12,276 nucleotides of DNA, taken from assembly GCA_009779525.1 (NCBI GenBank), contig WREB01000009.1:1-12276 (forward strand). The letters run 5' to 3'. Positions 1-6,420 of the stretch are shown one piece after another (position 1 is the first letter of the stretch; the number at the start of each line of letters is the position of its first letter). The notes below the pieces were generated by a model. It was not told the origin of the DNA, did not search any database, and worked only from the letters and a program-made list of their open reading frames with translations. Made by a program: the position numbers and the translations under genes. The DNA is from Defluviitaleaceae bacterium (GTDB taxonomy: Bacteria > Bacillota_A > Clostridia > Lachnospirales > WQUN01).

Positions 1-236
1 CCCGACATTTTGGCCTTGCCGCCGTCCTTGCCGGCCTCGGCCGCGAAGGAGCGTTTATAACGGAAGTCCATCAACGTTGACAGCCCTTCCTGCGCAACGA
101 ACACGACGTCGCCGCCGCGCCCGCCGTCGCCGCCGTCGGGGCCTCCGTTGGGGACGTATTTCGCGCGCTTGAATCCGATGTGGCCGTTTCCGCCCCTGCC
201 GGATTCGATGGTTATTTTTACTTGGTCAACGAACAT
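1..236 (-). CDS. obg: GTPase Obg (ObgE/CgtA), N-terminal part, cut by the window edge
   Basis: Only the first 78 codons are present; the gene runs off the left edge. Obg is a ribosome-associated GTPase that acts in 50S subunit assembly and stress control. What is visible is the glycine-rich Obg fold: it opens [18 protein letters not shown], followed by [30 protein letters not shown] and a DFRYKRSF segment, all family hallmarks. The GTPase domain lies outside the window, so its G motifs cannot be checked. The ATG at 234-236 is chosen because GGAG (complement of 245-248) sits 8 nt upstream. It follows rpmA on the same strand, as in many Bacillota. Unlike Bacillus subtilis, no spo0B lies between rpmA and obg. 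A terminator-like hairpin separates it from rpmA, so readthrough or a separate promoter may set its expression. Confidence 0.95.
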   Translation of the reverse strand, partial: MFVDQVKITIESGRGGNGHIGFKRAKYVPNGGPDGGDGGRGGDVVFVAQEGLSTLMDFRYKRSFAAEAGKDGGKAKMS

Positions 237-257
237 CCCGTTAGCTCCGTCATGCTC

Positions 258-278
258 TTTATTTTCCGGGAAAATAAA
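258..278. repeat. Perfect 10-bp inverted repeat overlapping the terminator T-tract
   Basis: TTTATTTTCC at 258-267 and GGAAAATAAA at 269-278 are exact inverted copies around one central base. The repeat overlaps the T-tract of the rpmA terminator and lies just upstream of the obg ribosome binding site. As RNA it could form a second hairpin using the U-tract; as DNA it is a dyad that could bind a regulator. Which of these applies cannot be told from sequence. Confidence 0.5.
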
Positions 279-302
279 AAAACCCACGGTTTCCCGCGGG
301 TT
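265..302 (-). terminator. Intrinsic terminator-like hairpin between rpmA and obg
   Basis: On the minus strand, arms AACCCGCGG and CCGTGGGTT (complements of 294-302 and 281-289) pair over 9 bp with one G-U, closed by a GAAA tetraloop. A T-rich tract (TTTTTTATTTT) follows. This is a canonical Rho-independent terminator located just after the rpmA stop. Because obg lies 45 nt further on in the same direction, it probably acts as a partial terminator (attenuator) within the operon. Confidence 0.75.
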
Positions 303-310
303 TGCTTTTG

Positions 311-604
311 CTACGCCATTTCGGCTTGCGTTGGATAAACCGAAACCCTTTTTTTATCCCGCCCCATGCGCTCGTAGCGGACCGTCCCGTCGACAAGCGC
401 GAACAGGTTGTCGTTCGAGCCGCGGCCTACGTTGCTTCCGGGATGGATTTTGGTGCCGCGCTGCGTGTAGAGGATATTTCCGGCAAGCACGAATTGCCCG
501 TCCGCCCTCTTCGCTCCGAGCCTCTGCGAGGCGGAGTCCCGTCCGTTTCGCGTCGAGCCGACGCCCTTTTTATGCGCGAAAAATGTTAAGTTTAATTCAA
601 TCAT
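311..604 (-). CDS. rpmA: 50S ribosomal protein L27 with cleavable N-terminal extension
   Basis: A 97-residue protein carrying the full L27 signature: [15 protein letters not shown] near the start, then [19 protein letters not shown] and [21 protein letters not shown]27 reaches the peptidyl-transferase centre with its N-terminus. Here the mature AHKKG start is preceded by nine extra residues, MIELNLTFF. This is the Bacillota/Fusobacteria-type leader that the protease Prp removes after the FF pair; it is known for Staphylococcus aureus and inferred here from sequence identity of the site. The ATG (602-604) overlaps the prp stop in an ATGA, so the two are probably translationally coupled. A terminator-like hairpin follows the stop. 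Confidence 0.97.
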   Translation of the reverse strand: MIELNLTFFAHKKGVGSTRNGRDSASQRLGAKRADGQFVLAGNILYTQRGTKIHPGSNVGRGSNDNLFALVDGTVRYERMGRDKKRVSVYPTQAEMA

Positions 605-921
605 ATCGCCACTTCGCTTTCTTTTTCGATTAATTCGATTTCGTCGCCGTATTTTTTCGCAACCGAACGCAGTCCCAAAACCATCGAGTCAAGCAGGAGC
701 GCCGCGTTCTTGTTCCTTACGTTTTCAAGCGAAAAATTTATATAACCGCCGTCTTCGTCATACTCGCAGGCAAAGCGCGCGTCAGTAAACGATTCGACGC
801 TGTTGACCGCGTTTAAGACCAGCATCGAAACCGCCGCGCAGACCTCGCTCGCGCCGTGGTTTCGCGCGTTAAACGCGCTGACCCGCCCGTTTTTTTTTCG
901 CGATACGGTTACGGAAATCAA
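601..921 (-). CDS. prp: Ribosomal-processing cysteine protease Prp (L27 N-terminal peptidase), short-loop variant
   Basis: A 106-residue protein between rplU and rpmA, the fixed position of prp (ysxB) in Bacillota. Prp cleaves the N-terminal leader of L27. The family His and Cys are visible as [12 protein letters not shown], giving His22 and Cys28, followed by the typical NAVNSVESF helix and an EDGGYINF strand. In S. aureus Prp the two residues are His22 and Cys34, twelve apart; here they are only six apart, so the flexible loop before the Cys is shortened. The start is TTG at 919-921, two nt after the rplU stop, with no clear Shine-Dalgarno, which suggests reinitiation after L21. The stop overlaps the rpmA ATG. 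Family assignment is firm; activity is inferred. Confidence 0.9.
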   Translation of the reverse strand: MISVTVSRKKNGRVSAFNARNHGASEVCAAVSMLVLNAVNSVESFTDARFACEYDEDGGYINFSLENVRNKNAALLLDSMVLGLRSVAKKYGDEIELIEKESEVAI

Positions 922-923
922 GC

Positions 924-1238
924 CTACGCTTTTTTTATGGCGTCCACGATTACGCGCGTGTACGGCTGGCGGTGGCCGATTTTACGGTGGTACCCCTTCT
1001 TTGACTTAAACTTGTAGACCACGATCTTTTTCGCCTTGCCGTCCCCGACGACCGTCGCCGTCACCGACGCGCCCTCGATATAGGGCGAGCCGAAAACCGT
1101 CGCCTCTTCGTCGGACAAAGCGAGGACCCTGTCGAACGCGTAAGAAGAACCCGCGTCCGCCTCGAGTTTTTCTAAAGTCAGCGTGTCTCCCTCGCGGACT
1201 TTGTACTGCTTGCCTCCCGTTTCAACTACCGCATACAT
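924..1238 (-). CDS. rplU: 50S ribosomal protein L21
   Basis: 104 residues beginning MYAVVETGGKQYKV, the near-invariant L21 start, with the RNA-binding C-terminal run KFKSKKGYHRKIGHRQPYT and ending VDAIKKA. L21 binds 23S rRNA in the large subunit. The ATG at 1236-1238 is preceded at short distance by GGAGGTG (complement around 1244-1250), a strong ribosome binding site. The frame stays open upstream, but that stretch has no L21 homology and contains the promoter and leader. It is the first gene of the rplU-prp-rpmA-obg operon. Confidence 0.97.
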   Translation of the reverse strand: MYAVVETGGKQYKVREGDTLTLEKLEADAGSSYAFDRVLALSDEEATVFGSPYIEGASVTATVVGDGKAKKIVVYKFKSKKGYHRKIGHRQPYTRVIVDAIKKA

Positions 1239-1250
1239 AAAAACACCTCC

Positions 1251-1330
1251 ATGGACCGAAGCGTACTCGCCGGATTCGGCACGGCCTGCGCCGTTTAACG
1301 CTAAGCCTCTCCGAGCGGTTAAACAAAGCG
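1251..1330 (-). promoter_or_regulatory. Structured 5' leader of rplU mRNA (L21-leader-like position)
   Basis: Between the promoter and the L21 ribosome binding site, the minus-strand transcript can form two stems. The first has arms TTTAACCGCT and AGCGTTAAA (complements of 1314-1323 and 1294-1302), with one bulged C. The second, CGGCGC/GTGCCG (complement of 1277-1293), has one G-U pair. Bacillota rplU genes often carry an autoregulatory L21 leader in this place. The position and hairpins fit, but I could not confirm a match to the known consensus. Confidence 0.45.
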
Positions 1331-1336
1331 ACGCGC

Positions 1337-1365
1337 ATTTTATCACGCCGGAAATAAAAAGTAAA
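1337..1365 (-). promoter_or_regulatory. Sigma-A-type promoter of the rplU operon
   Basis: On the minus strand, TTTACT (complement of 1360-1365) and TAAAAT (complement of 1337-1342) are separated by exactly 17 bp. They match 4/6 and 5/6 of the -35 and -10 consensus. Transcription would start near 1330, giving a leader of about 90 nt. Confidence 0.7.
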
Positions 1366-1366
1366 G

Positions 1367-1396
1367 TTATTATTGGAGCCGCAAATATCGTATAAT
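1367..1396 (+). promoter_or_regulatory. Divergent promoter of the PilZ gene
   Basis: A perfect TATAAT lies at 1391-1396. The best -35 is only TTATTA at 1367-1372 (18-bp spacer), so the upstream element is weak. The start point would be near 1403, about 53 nt before the ATG. The -35 regions of this promoter and the rplU promoter are almost adjacent (1360-1372), so the two polymerase sites may interfere with each other. Confidence 0.5.
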
Positions 1397-1455
1397 GCCA
1401 TCAATATAACCGAAGCGCGGAAATACCGGCCGCCGTTTCGGTACGGAGGACTAAT

Positions 1456-2130
1456 ATGGAGCTTCGTTTCGTCGACCGTGACACTCCGGTGACGATTATG
1501 GTTTGCAACCGGAGCGAGGAGACAATTGGCCAGCACAGGGGCAGGTTCTACGATTTGGAAAGCAGGGTTTCGATACTTCTCGAATGCGAACCGCTAAGCC
1601 AGCAATCAAACGAACTGCCCGGCGACGCATACCTAAAAATCGAGCTGTTTTCGGGCCCGAGGAACAACCAGCGCCTTTACGGATTCAACGGAAAGCTTAT
1701 GGGCAAGGCCGTCCGCGAGGACAAGCCTCTTTTGATCGTCAACCAAACGTCCGAATTCAAGCAGATAGAAAGGGCTAAGCCGCGCATAGAGATGTCCGTC
1801 GCCGTAAAGGCGTATACCTCCCTATCAAACACGGGCGAAGGGGAACCCGAGGCAAAGGGCGTTTCGATAAACATCAGCGCGGACGGGCTCGGGCTTTTAT
1901 CGAACGACTTGTTCGAGAAGAGGGATAGCGATCACCAGTACGCGCTCAGCTTCGCGCTCGGAAAACTGAGGACGTTCATACTTCCCTCGAGGCTGCAGCG
2001 CAGAAGGGAAGGGACGCAGCTTGTCCAATACAAATACGAATACGGTTTCGTCTTCGATTTTACCGGAAGGGAGAACGACCGCTCGAGGCTGATAACCGCG
2101 ATGCTCGCGTACCAGCTGGAAAGGGTTTAG
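1456..2130 (+). CDS. PilZ-domain c-di-GMP receptor (YcgR/YpfB-like two-domain protein)
   Basis: 224 residues with two beta-rich halves. The N-terminal part (about 1-100) resembles the YcgR-N-type domain in layout. The C-terminal half carries the c-di-GMP-binding PilZ signature: RAKPR (Arg106 and Arg110, the RxxxR switch) and NISADG (Asn139, Ser141, Gly144, the [D/N]xSxxG motif). Proteins of this type bind cyclic di-GMP and change motility, exopolysaccharide or surface behaviour through protein contacts. The ATG at 1456 has GGAGG at 1445-1449, six nt upstream. The gene is transcribed away from the ribosomal operon and meets the next operon tail-to-tail with a 24-nt gap. No flagellar gene is in the window, so the output is unknown. 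The PilZ call is strong; the flagellar-brake role is only a possibility. Confidence 0.85.
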   Translation: MELRFVDRDTPVTIMVCNRSEETIGQHRGRFYDLESRVSILLECEPLSQQSNELPGDAYLKIELFSGPRNNQRLYGFNGKLMGKAVREDKPLLIVNQTSEFKQIERAKPRIEMSVAVKAYTSLSNTGEGEPEAKGVSINISADGLGLLSNDLFEKRDSDHQYALSFALGKLRTFILPSRLQRRREGTQLVQYKYEYGFVFDFTGRENDRSRLITAMLAYQLERV

Positions 2131-2154
2131 CCTCGCTTGGCAAACCGGAAAAAG

Positions 2155-3270
2155 CTAAAACTTATAGAAAATCGCCGCCTTGTTTAAATCGTCGTACTCG
2201 ACCCATATATAATCCACGCCAAGCGCCGTGGCAAGGTAAGCGAGGGGTATGTAGGTAACGCCCCCCGGCTTGATTTGCGCGGGCACGTCCATCGTCTCGC
2301 CGAACGGGACTCCGTTTATGTACATCACGTCGCTTCCGATGACGAACATTATCGTGTCGTCCCCGTTCACGACCGTCACGGTTTGATTCAAGGCGTCCCA
2401 AATCAGGTTTTCGCTGTTAAGCCCAAGCGCGTAGCTCACGAACCGAAGCGGCATTATCGTCCGGTTATTTTCGATCATCGCGGGCGCGTTGATCGGCATG
2501 TCCACCCCGTTGACGGTGATGGCCATGCGCCCGATCATGACGATCGCCTCATAGGAATAAACCGGTTCGGCGGCGACTTCGGGAACCGGAATGAGGCCTC
2601 TCGGCCCGACCTCGTCCTCGCCGCCCGGAAAAAATTCCGGTATTTCCATGTCTGTTTCAAACTCCTCGAAATGATCGCCGGCAACTTCGTACGGTTCGTC
2701 TGAAACGAAAGCGGGCCGCCATATTTCGTAGAAATTGTTTTCGTCCGGGGGGAAGTCTATCGTCCGGTTAAGGTATGTGTACGTGCTTCCGGAAAACCTG
2801 AACTTGTAGTTTTGCTCTATCACCATGATTTTTTGCCCGTCGAACGCCTTGACGATCGCGCTGTGGTTGTTGCGGTTCGGCGGTTCGGGGTAGAAGATTA
2901 TGTCTCCTTTTTGAGGCGTGTCTACTCTGATCAGTTGGTCTTCAGGCATGAGCGGACCCGTGTCCGTAAGGTTAGTCACCTCAATGCCGTAAACGGCCGC
3001 GTAATACGTTTTAATAAAGCCGGCGCAGCTGTATTCGCCGTAGATGTCCGGGAAATCCATCGTCCTGTACCTTGCCTCGACGCCGTCTAGGACGTCGACG
3101 ACGGCGTAGCCTAACTCGTCGTCCATCTCCACTTCGATCAGCGTGTTGACGACATAGTCGTTCGCGTACGCGGCGTTTTTTACCGCGGCAAATTGCGAAA
3201 GAATAAGCCCGGCCAGCGCAAGCGCGGCGATTTTTTTGGTAGCCTTGCGTTTATTAATTTTCGTAGCCAT
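2155..3270 (-). CDS. Secreted CHAP/NlpC-like cysteine hydrolase with C-terminal copper-amine-oxidase-N (stalk) domain
   Basis: About 371 residues and clearly exported: a basic N-terminus (KINKRKATKK) is followed by the hydrophobic segment IAALALAGLILSQFAA and a likely cleavage near AAYA. A papain-like peptidoglycan-hydrolase domain follows, with the Cys in EYSCAGF (Cys82), the PQKGDIIFYP strand, the His in NHSAIVKAF (His136) and EQN (Glu152, Asn154). The GDIIF...HSAIV...EQN order resembles CHAP domains most. After an acidic, proline-rich linker (about 193-240), the last 120 residues form a copper-amine-oxidase-N/stalk domain: NGVDMPI, TIMPLRFVSYALGL, a second INGVPF half and YIPLAYLATALGV. 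The start is set at 3268-3270 because GGAGG (complement of 3280-3284) lies 9 nt upstream; an ATG at 3276 would be only 3 nt from it. It lies 24 nt behind the repeat-protein gene, so the two form one operon. Substrate is not shown by sequence. Confidence 0.8.
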   Translation of the reverse strand: MATKINKRKATKKIAALALAGLILSQFAAVKNAAYANDYVVNTLIEVEMDDELGYAVVDVLDGVEARYRTMDFPDIYGEYSCAGFIKTYYAAVYGIEVTNLTDTGPLMPEDQLIRVDTPQKGDIIFYPEPPNRNNHSAIVKAFDGQKIMVIEQNYKFRFSGSTYTYLNRTIDFPPDENNFYEIWRPAFVSDEPYEVAGDHFEEFETDMEIPEFFPGGEDEVGPRGLIPVPEVAAEPVYSYEAIVMIGRMAITVNGVDMPINAPAMIENNRTIMPLRFVSYALGLNSENLIWDALNQTVTVVNGDDTIMFVIGSDVMYINGVPFGETMDVPAQIKPGGVTYIPLAYLATALGVDYIWVEYDDLNKAAIFYKF

Positions 3271-3294
3271 ATTCATTCGCCTCCGCGGGCGGTT

Positions 3295-5697
3295 TTACCG
3301 GATCAAAAATTTCGACCACTCGAGCGGTATCCATATTTCCAGGTCGGCGCCCGTCGCAGCCATAATAGTCACGATTTTTTGCTCGCCGACCGTTATCGCG
3401 CCTGTGACCGGGCGTTCGTCCTTTTCCAGCTTGACGTTCGTCTGGCCCTCGCGCAGATAATACCGGCCGATTCCGTTGACGCTGCTGTTTTGCACCGTGT
3501 ACGAAACCTTGTTTTTATTATTGAACGTCAGGCGCTCGTTAGGTTTGAGCACCTTCCTGTATAGCGGCGCGTCGGAGACCTGCGAAATTTTTACCGAATC
3601 GTCGTTCCATTCGGCGGGATAGCATACGGTGATCCTCGACCCCCTTCTCGGCATTACGGTTATTTTTCCACCTCCGTATAAAGTAGCGTAACCCGCGCCG
3701 TTTACTCCGTAAGATACTATTTCGCGGTCGTCCCTCGATACGAAGTCGTACTGCGAGTTGAAGTTCCGTTCGGAAAGCACCTTGAACCTGGCGTCGTAGT
3801 TTTTATCCAAATTTATTATGTCATGCGGCTGATTTTCAATAATTGTGCGGGTGAAAAGCGCCTGTTCGCCTGACTGCGCGACGACTAAACCCCCGAGCCA
3901 CGTAACCGGTACGATAAATTCCACTTCGCTTCCGGAATTGTTTGAAAACAGCGCCGTTTCGCCCGGACCGAGCAGGATTTGCGAATTGGTGTCGATATAG
4001 CCGTAGTCGACGAAATCGCCGTCAGTATCCTTATGCGCGTATTCGAGCGTCGAGACGACAAGAGCGGATGTTTCCGGCCCGTGCTGCGGTATCAACTGAT
4101 AAAATTTTTCTTCGGCCGCGTTTTCGAAATACAATGATTCGCCGGGCAAAAGCGCGTGCTTAACCAGCGCGCTTTCCGTGCTGAAACGCGCGCCGACTAA
4201 ACCGGACGACGGTACGCTTACGGTCATTTGCGTCTTTCCGGCGTTGGTTACGGCAAGCACGCCTTGAGGCGGAAGCGTAAGCGCGCTTTCGCTCGAGGAG
4301 TTTCTTTTTGTCAAGTCGCTTTCGGTTTCGACAATATAGTCGAACGCGAAGCCGTGGATCGGCTGCGACGCCATGAACCGGATTTCGTAAGCCTGGGATC
4401 TCTCCTCGTTTTCTATTATAAGCGTGGCGCCCGGAGCCAATTGGTATTCGTCAAGCGCCGGCCTCGCGTCGCCGCTTTGCGAAATCCCTTCTGAAAGCCA
4501 GGCAGCCGGGATCCGAAGCTCGAGCGGAAGGCCTCGCTTTACGGAGAGCGTCCAAGTAAAGCCGGCGGCGACGGTCATTTCGTTAAACGAAACGTCGGTG
4601 GCCGAGCGCGTCTCCCCCGACGCGGCCCCGTACGTATAGTCTATGACGGAGGCCGCGGCGGCAGGGTCGGCGCGGAACGTGAACGGGATATCCCCGTCGT
4701 TGGTAAACGATACCGTCCCGCCGACCGGCACGCTGTACGAAGTAAGCCTGCCGTTGCCCGTTTCCGTAACGCCGAACTGCCTTTGCAATTCGGCGGGATA
4801 AATAAGTTTAATCCCTTCTTCGTCATCGGCAAGCGTCGAGCGCCTGTAAGGGGTTATCACGATGTTCGCCTGGGCGCCGAGCACAAATTTTTCAAGGCGC
4901 TCCACGACCCCGTAACCCGTCGTGTAGCCCCATTCGTCCGTCATGACGTACTCGTAGCTCAAAAACTGCCCGCGAGCCAGATCGAAGACGCATTCTACCG
5001 AGCCGTTGTTTACGAACCTATATGATTTTCCGTACAGGAGGGTCATTTCCGAAAGCGACGGGCCGTCCCCGTCGATGAATGTCAGTTCGTTTCCGTTCCA
5101 GCCGGTCGGGATCGTGAAGACCATCCCGTTTTTTCCGGGCGTGAACGAAGCCCTTCCCAGATAGGGAATGAAAAGCGAAGTGTAGCGGCAGCCGTTCATG
5201 AAGAATTGGGAGGCGCCGAAGCGGTTGAAAACCGCGCAGTCGTATTCGGCGAACTCGGTCCGGCTGGCGCTGCCGATCGTGACGAACAAGCCTTTTTCCG
5301 TATTGTTCACAAACGTCACGGTTTTGCCGCCCGCGACGCTTATACGGCTTAACGCCTGGCCGCTAGCCTCGCGGACCGCGATGTTCGACGAGTTGTATGT
5401 CGCGGAGGCCTGGGAGGCCCCGTTTAGCGTCACCGAAGTCGATCCGCCGTTTCGGACCTGCACGCGCCCCGAGCCCAGCCCGTAGTCGACGACTTCGCCT
5501 TGCGAGTCGCGTATGACGTAATCGTAGCGCGCCCCCCCGCCGATCGATACGTAAGCCGAGGCTCGCGGGTCGCCGTTCGTGAAGACGTAGGTCCGCCCGC
5601 CGGATATGTTCCTCGAGACTTGGGCCGCGTTGACAAAGGCCGGCGTCGAAAGGGCGATCAGCGCCGCGAACATAATTATGAATCTTATACTCCTCAT
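3295..5697 (-). CDS. Large exported protein of eight tandem ~98-residue beta-type repeats; function unknown
   Basis: About 800 residues with a signal peptide (MRSIRFIIMFAALIALST, cleavage near FVNAA). I do not recognise a named family. After the signal the whole protein can be laid out as eight copies of one unit. Each opens with a strand like 'L.pGes..F.N'. Most have a middle motif like YDYVIRDSQGEVVDYG (also YEYVMTDEWGYTTGYG and YDFVSRDDREIVSYG). Repeats 2-8 end in a [I/V/Y]P..[W] motif: IPTGW, YPAEL, IPAAW, VPSSG, VPVTW, YPAEW, IPLEW. These end motifs recur 96-104 residues apart. No catalytic motif, LPXTG signal or C-terminal membrane anchor is present; the protein ends shortly after IPLEW. 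The ATG at 5695-5697 gives a compact signal peptide and has a weak GGA six nt upstream; an in-frame ATG at 5730 has no ribosome binding site. A surface or adhesion role is inferred from export, repeats and the hydrolase neighbour. Confidence 0.8.
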   Translation of the reverse strand: MRSIRFIIMFAALIALSTPAFVNAAQVSRNISGGRTYVFTNGDPRASAYVSIGGGARYDYVIRDSQGEVVDYGLGSGRVQVRNGGSTSVTLNGASQASATYNSSNIAVREASGQALSRISVAGGKTVTFVNNTEKGLFVTIGSASRTEFAEYDCAVFNRFGASQFFMNGCRYTSLFIPYLGRASFTPGKNGMVFTIPTGWNGNELTFIDGDGPSLSEMTLLYGKSYRFVNNGSVECVFDLARGQFLSYEYVMTDEWGYTTGYGVVERLEKFVLGAQANIVITPYRRSTLADDEEGIKLIYPAELQRQFGVTETGNGRLTSYSVPVGGTVSFTNDGDIPFTFRADPAAAASVIDYTYGAASGETRSATDVSFNEMTVAAGFTWTLSVKRGLPLELRIPAAWLSEGISQSGDARPALDEYQLAPGATLIIENEERSQAYEIRFMASQPIHGFAFDYIVETESDLTKRNSSSESALTLPPQGVLAVTNAGKTQMTVSVPSSGLVGARFSTESALVKHALLPGESLYFENAAEEKFYQLIPQHGPETSALVVSTLEYAHKDTDGDFVDYGYIDTNSQILLGPGETALFSNNSGSEVEFIVPVTWLGGLVVAQSGEQALFTRTIIENQPHDIINLDKNYDARFKVLSERNFNSQYDFVSRDDREIVSYGVNGAGYATLYGGGKITVMPRRGSRITVCYPAEWNDDSVKISQVSDAPLYRKVLKPNERLTFNNKNKVSYTVQNSSVNGIGRYYLREGQTNVKLEKDERPVTGAITVGEQKIVTIMAATGADLEIWIPLEWSKFLIR
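3298..5616 (-). repeat. Eight tandem repeat units encoded within the exported protein
   Basis: Approximate unit boundaries, from the N-terminus (right) to the C-terminus (left), in nucleotides: 5350-5616, 5050-5349, 4744-5049, 4450-4743, 4162-4449, 3850-4161, 3562-3849, 3298-3561. The units are diverged at protein level and I saw no long identical DNA runs, so the duplications are old. The first unit lacks the proline-tryptophan end motif; the fifth and third carry degenerate versions. Confidence 0.65.
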
Positions 5698-5742
5698 AGG
5701 GGTTCCCCGCTTTTCATTATTAATACGCATGTAATGGCAATA

Positions 5743-5793
5743 CTATCAATTTGACGGTTAAAAATCAATAAAAATTTCGGCGCCTATCAATTT
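5743..5793. repeat. Repeated ATCAAT motif upstream of the exported-protein operon
   Basis: The 10-mer CTATCAATTT occurs at 5743-5752 and again at 5784-5793, 41 bp apart. A third ATCAAT lies between them at 5764-5769. The ATCAAT starts are 19 and 22 bp apart, roughly two helical turns each, so they face the same side of DNA. They overlap the region where the promoter must lie (for example TTGATT with TAGTAT at a 17-bp spacing on the minus strand). They are candidate operator sites; no regulator can be named. Confidence 0.4.
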
Positions 5794-5806
5794 TAACGCG
5801 GGACGC

Positions 5807-6259
5807 TTAAAACCTGAGCAAAAACAAGACTTCGCCGCCGGTATGGATTCCAAGCCTCTCGTATCCGCAGCGCGAATACAGCGCCTGGCCCCTGATATTC
5901 GCGATGTGCGTCGTCAGTAAAATCCCGCCCTTGCCTTTCGAAATGGCGTGCTCCCTTGCCTTTTCCATCAGCGCCTTGCCGAGGCCCCTTCCCTTCCAGT
6001 CCTCCGCGACGGCAATTCCCAACCACGGGATACCCCTGTTCATGTCGTTAAGGAAAACGTACCCCGCCATTTTATCGCCGTCCAGCGCGATCCAGTAAAC
6101 GGCGTTCTTGTCGCGCTTCTCCTCGTCGAAGAATTCCATCGTTTTCTTTTCGTTCCATGAGTTGACGTTAAAGAAGCTGCGCGATTCGCCGCCCATTTGG
6201 CCGAAAAATTCCTTGACCCTGCCGGCGTCGCCCGCGACAAGTTTTCTAATCGGAAGCAT
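5807..6259 (-). CDS. GNAT-family N-acetyltransferase
   Basis: 150 residues with a clear GNAT fold: the motif A strand-turn-helix LGIAVAEDWKGRGLGKALME contains the acetyl-CoA pyrophosphate loop (R-G-x-G-K). The later NIRGQALYSRCGYERLG matches motif B with the usual aromatic 'YxxxGF/Y' pattern. Such enzymes move an acetyl group from acetyl-CoA to an amine of a small molecule or protein; nothing here identifies the substrate. The ATG at 6257-6259 has GAGGGGG six nt upstream. It has its own promoter and is followed by the repeat-rich gap before the surface operon, so it is probably a single-gene unit. Confidence 0.85.
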   Translation of the reverse strand: MLPIRKLVAGDAGRVKEFFGQMGGESRSFFNVNSWNEKKTMEFFDEEKRDKNAVYWIALDGDKMAGYVFLNDMNRGIPWLGIAVAEDWKGRGLGKALMEKAREHAISKGKGGILLTTHIANIRGQALYSRCGYERLGIHTGGEVLFLLRF

Positions 6260-6286
6260 GATAAACCCCCTCAGTGTTATTAACGG

Positions 6287-6315
6287 ATTTTAGCCGCAGT
6301 TTGTTCCGTTTACAA
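6287..6315 (-). promoter_or_regulatory. Sigma-A-type promoter of the acetyltransferase gene
   Basis: On the minus strand, TTGTAA (complement of 6310-6315) and TAAAAT (complement of 6287-6292) are 17 bp apart. They match 4/6 and 5/6 of consensus. The transcript would start near 6280, about 20 nt before the ATG. Confidence 0.65.
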
Positions 6316-6420
6316 GCGCCGCCGGACGTTTATCGATTCCGGCCGCGGAAACGGAGGCGTTTTGCGCTTCGTTCCGTGCGGAAACATGCCGACTATTTAA
6401 GTATCACCCGTAAAGAATCC

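Noticed and set aside
1239..1346. N-terminal extension of L21
   Set aside because: The in-frame upstream stretch covers the rplU leader and promoter -10, whereas the ATG at 1236-1238 has an ideal GGAGG site and the standard L21 start.
2131..2160. Terminator between the convergent PilZ and hydrolase genes
   Set aside because: TTTAGC and GCTAAA could pair, but the loop is long and no T-tract follows on either strand.
3295..5697. LPXTG-type or S-layer (SLH) anchoring of the repeat protein
   Set aside because: No sorting signal, C-terminal hydrophobic segment or SLH domain is visible; the chain ends a few residues after the last IPLEW motif.
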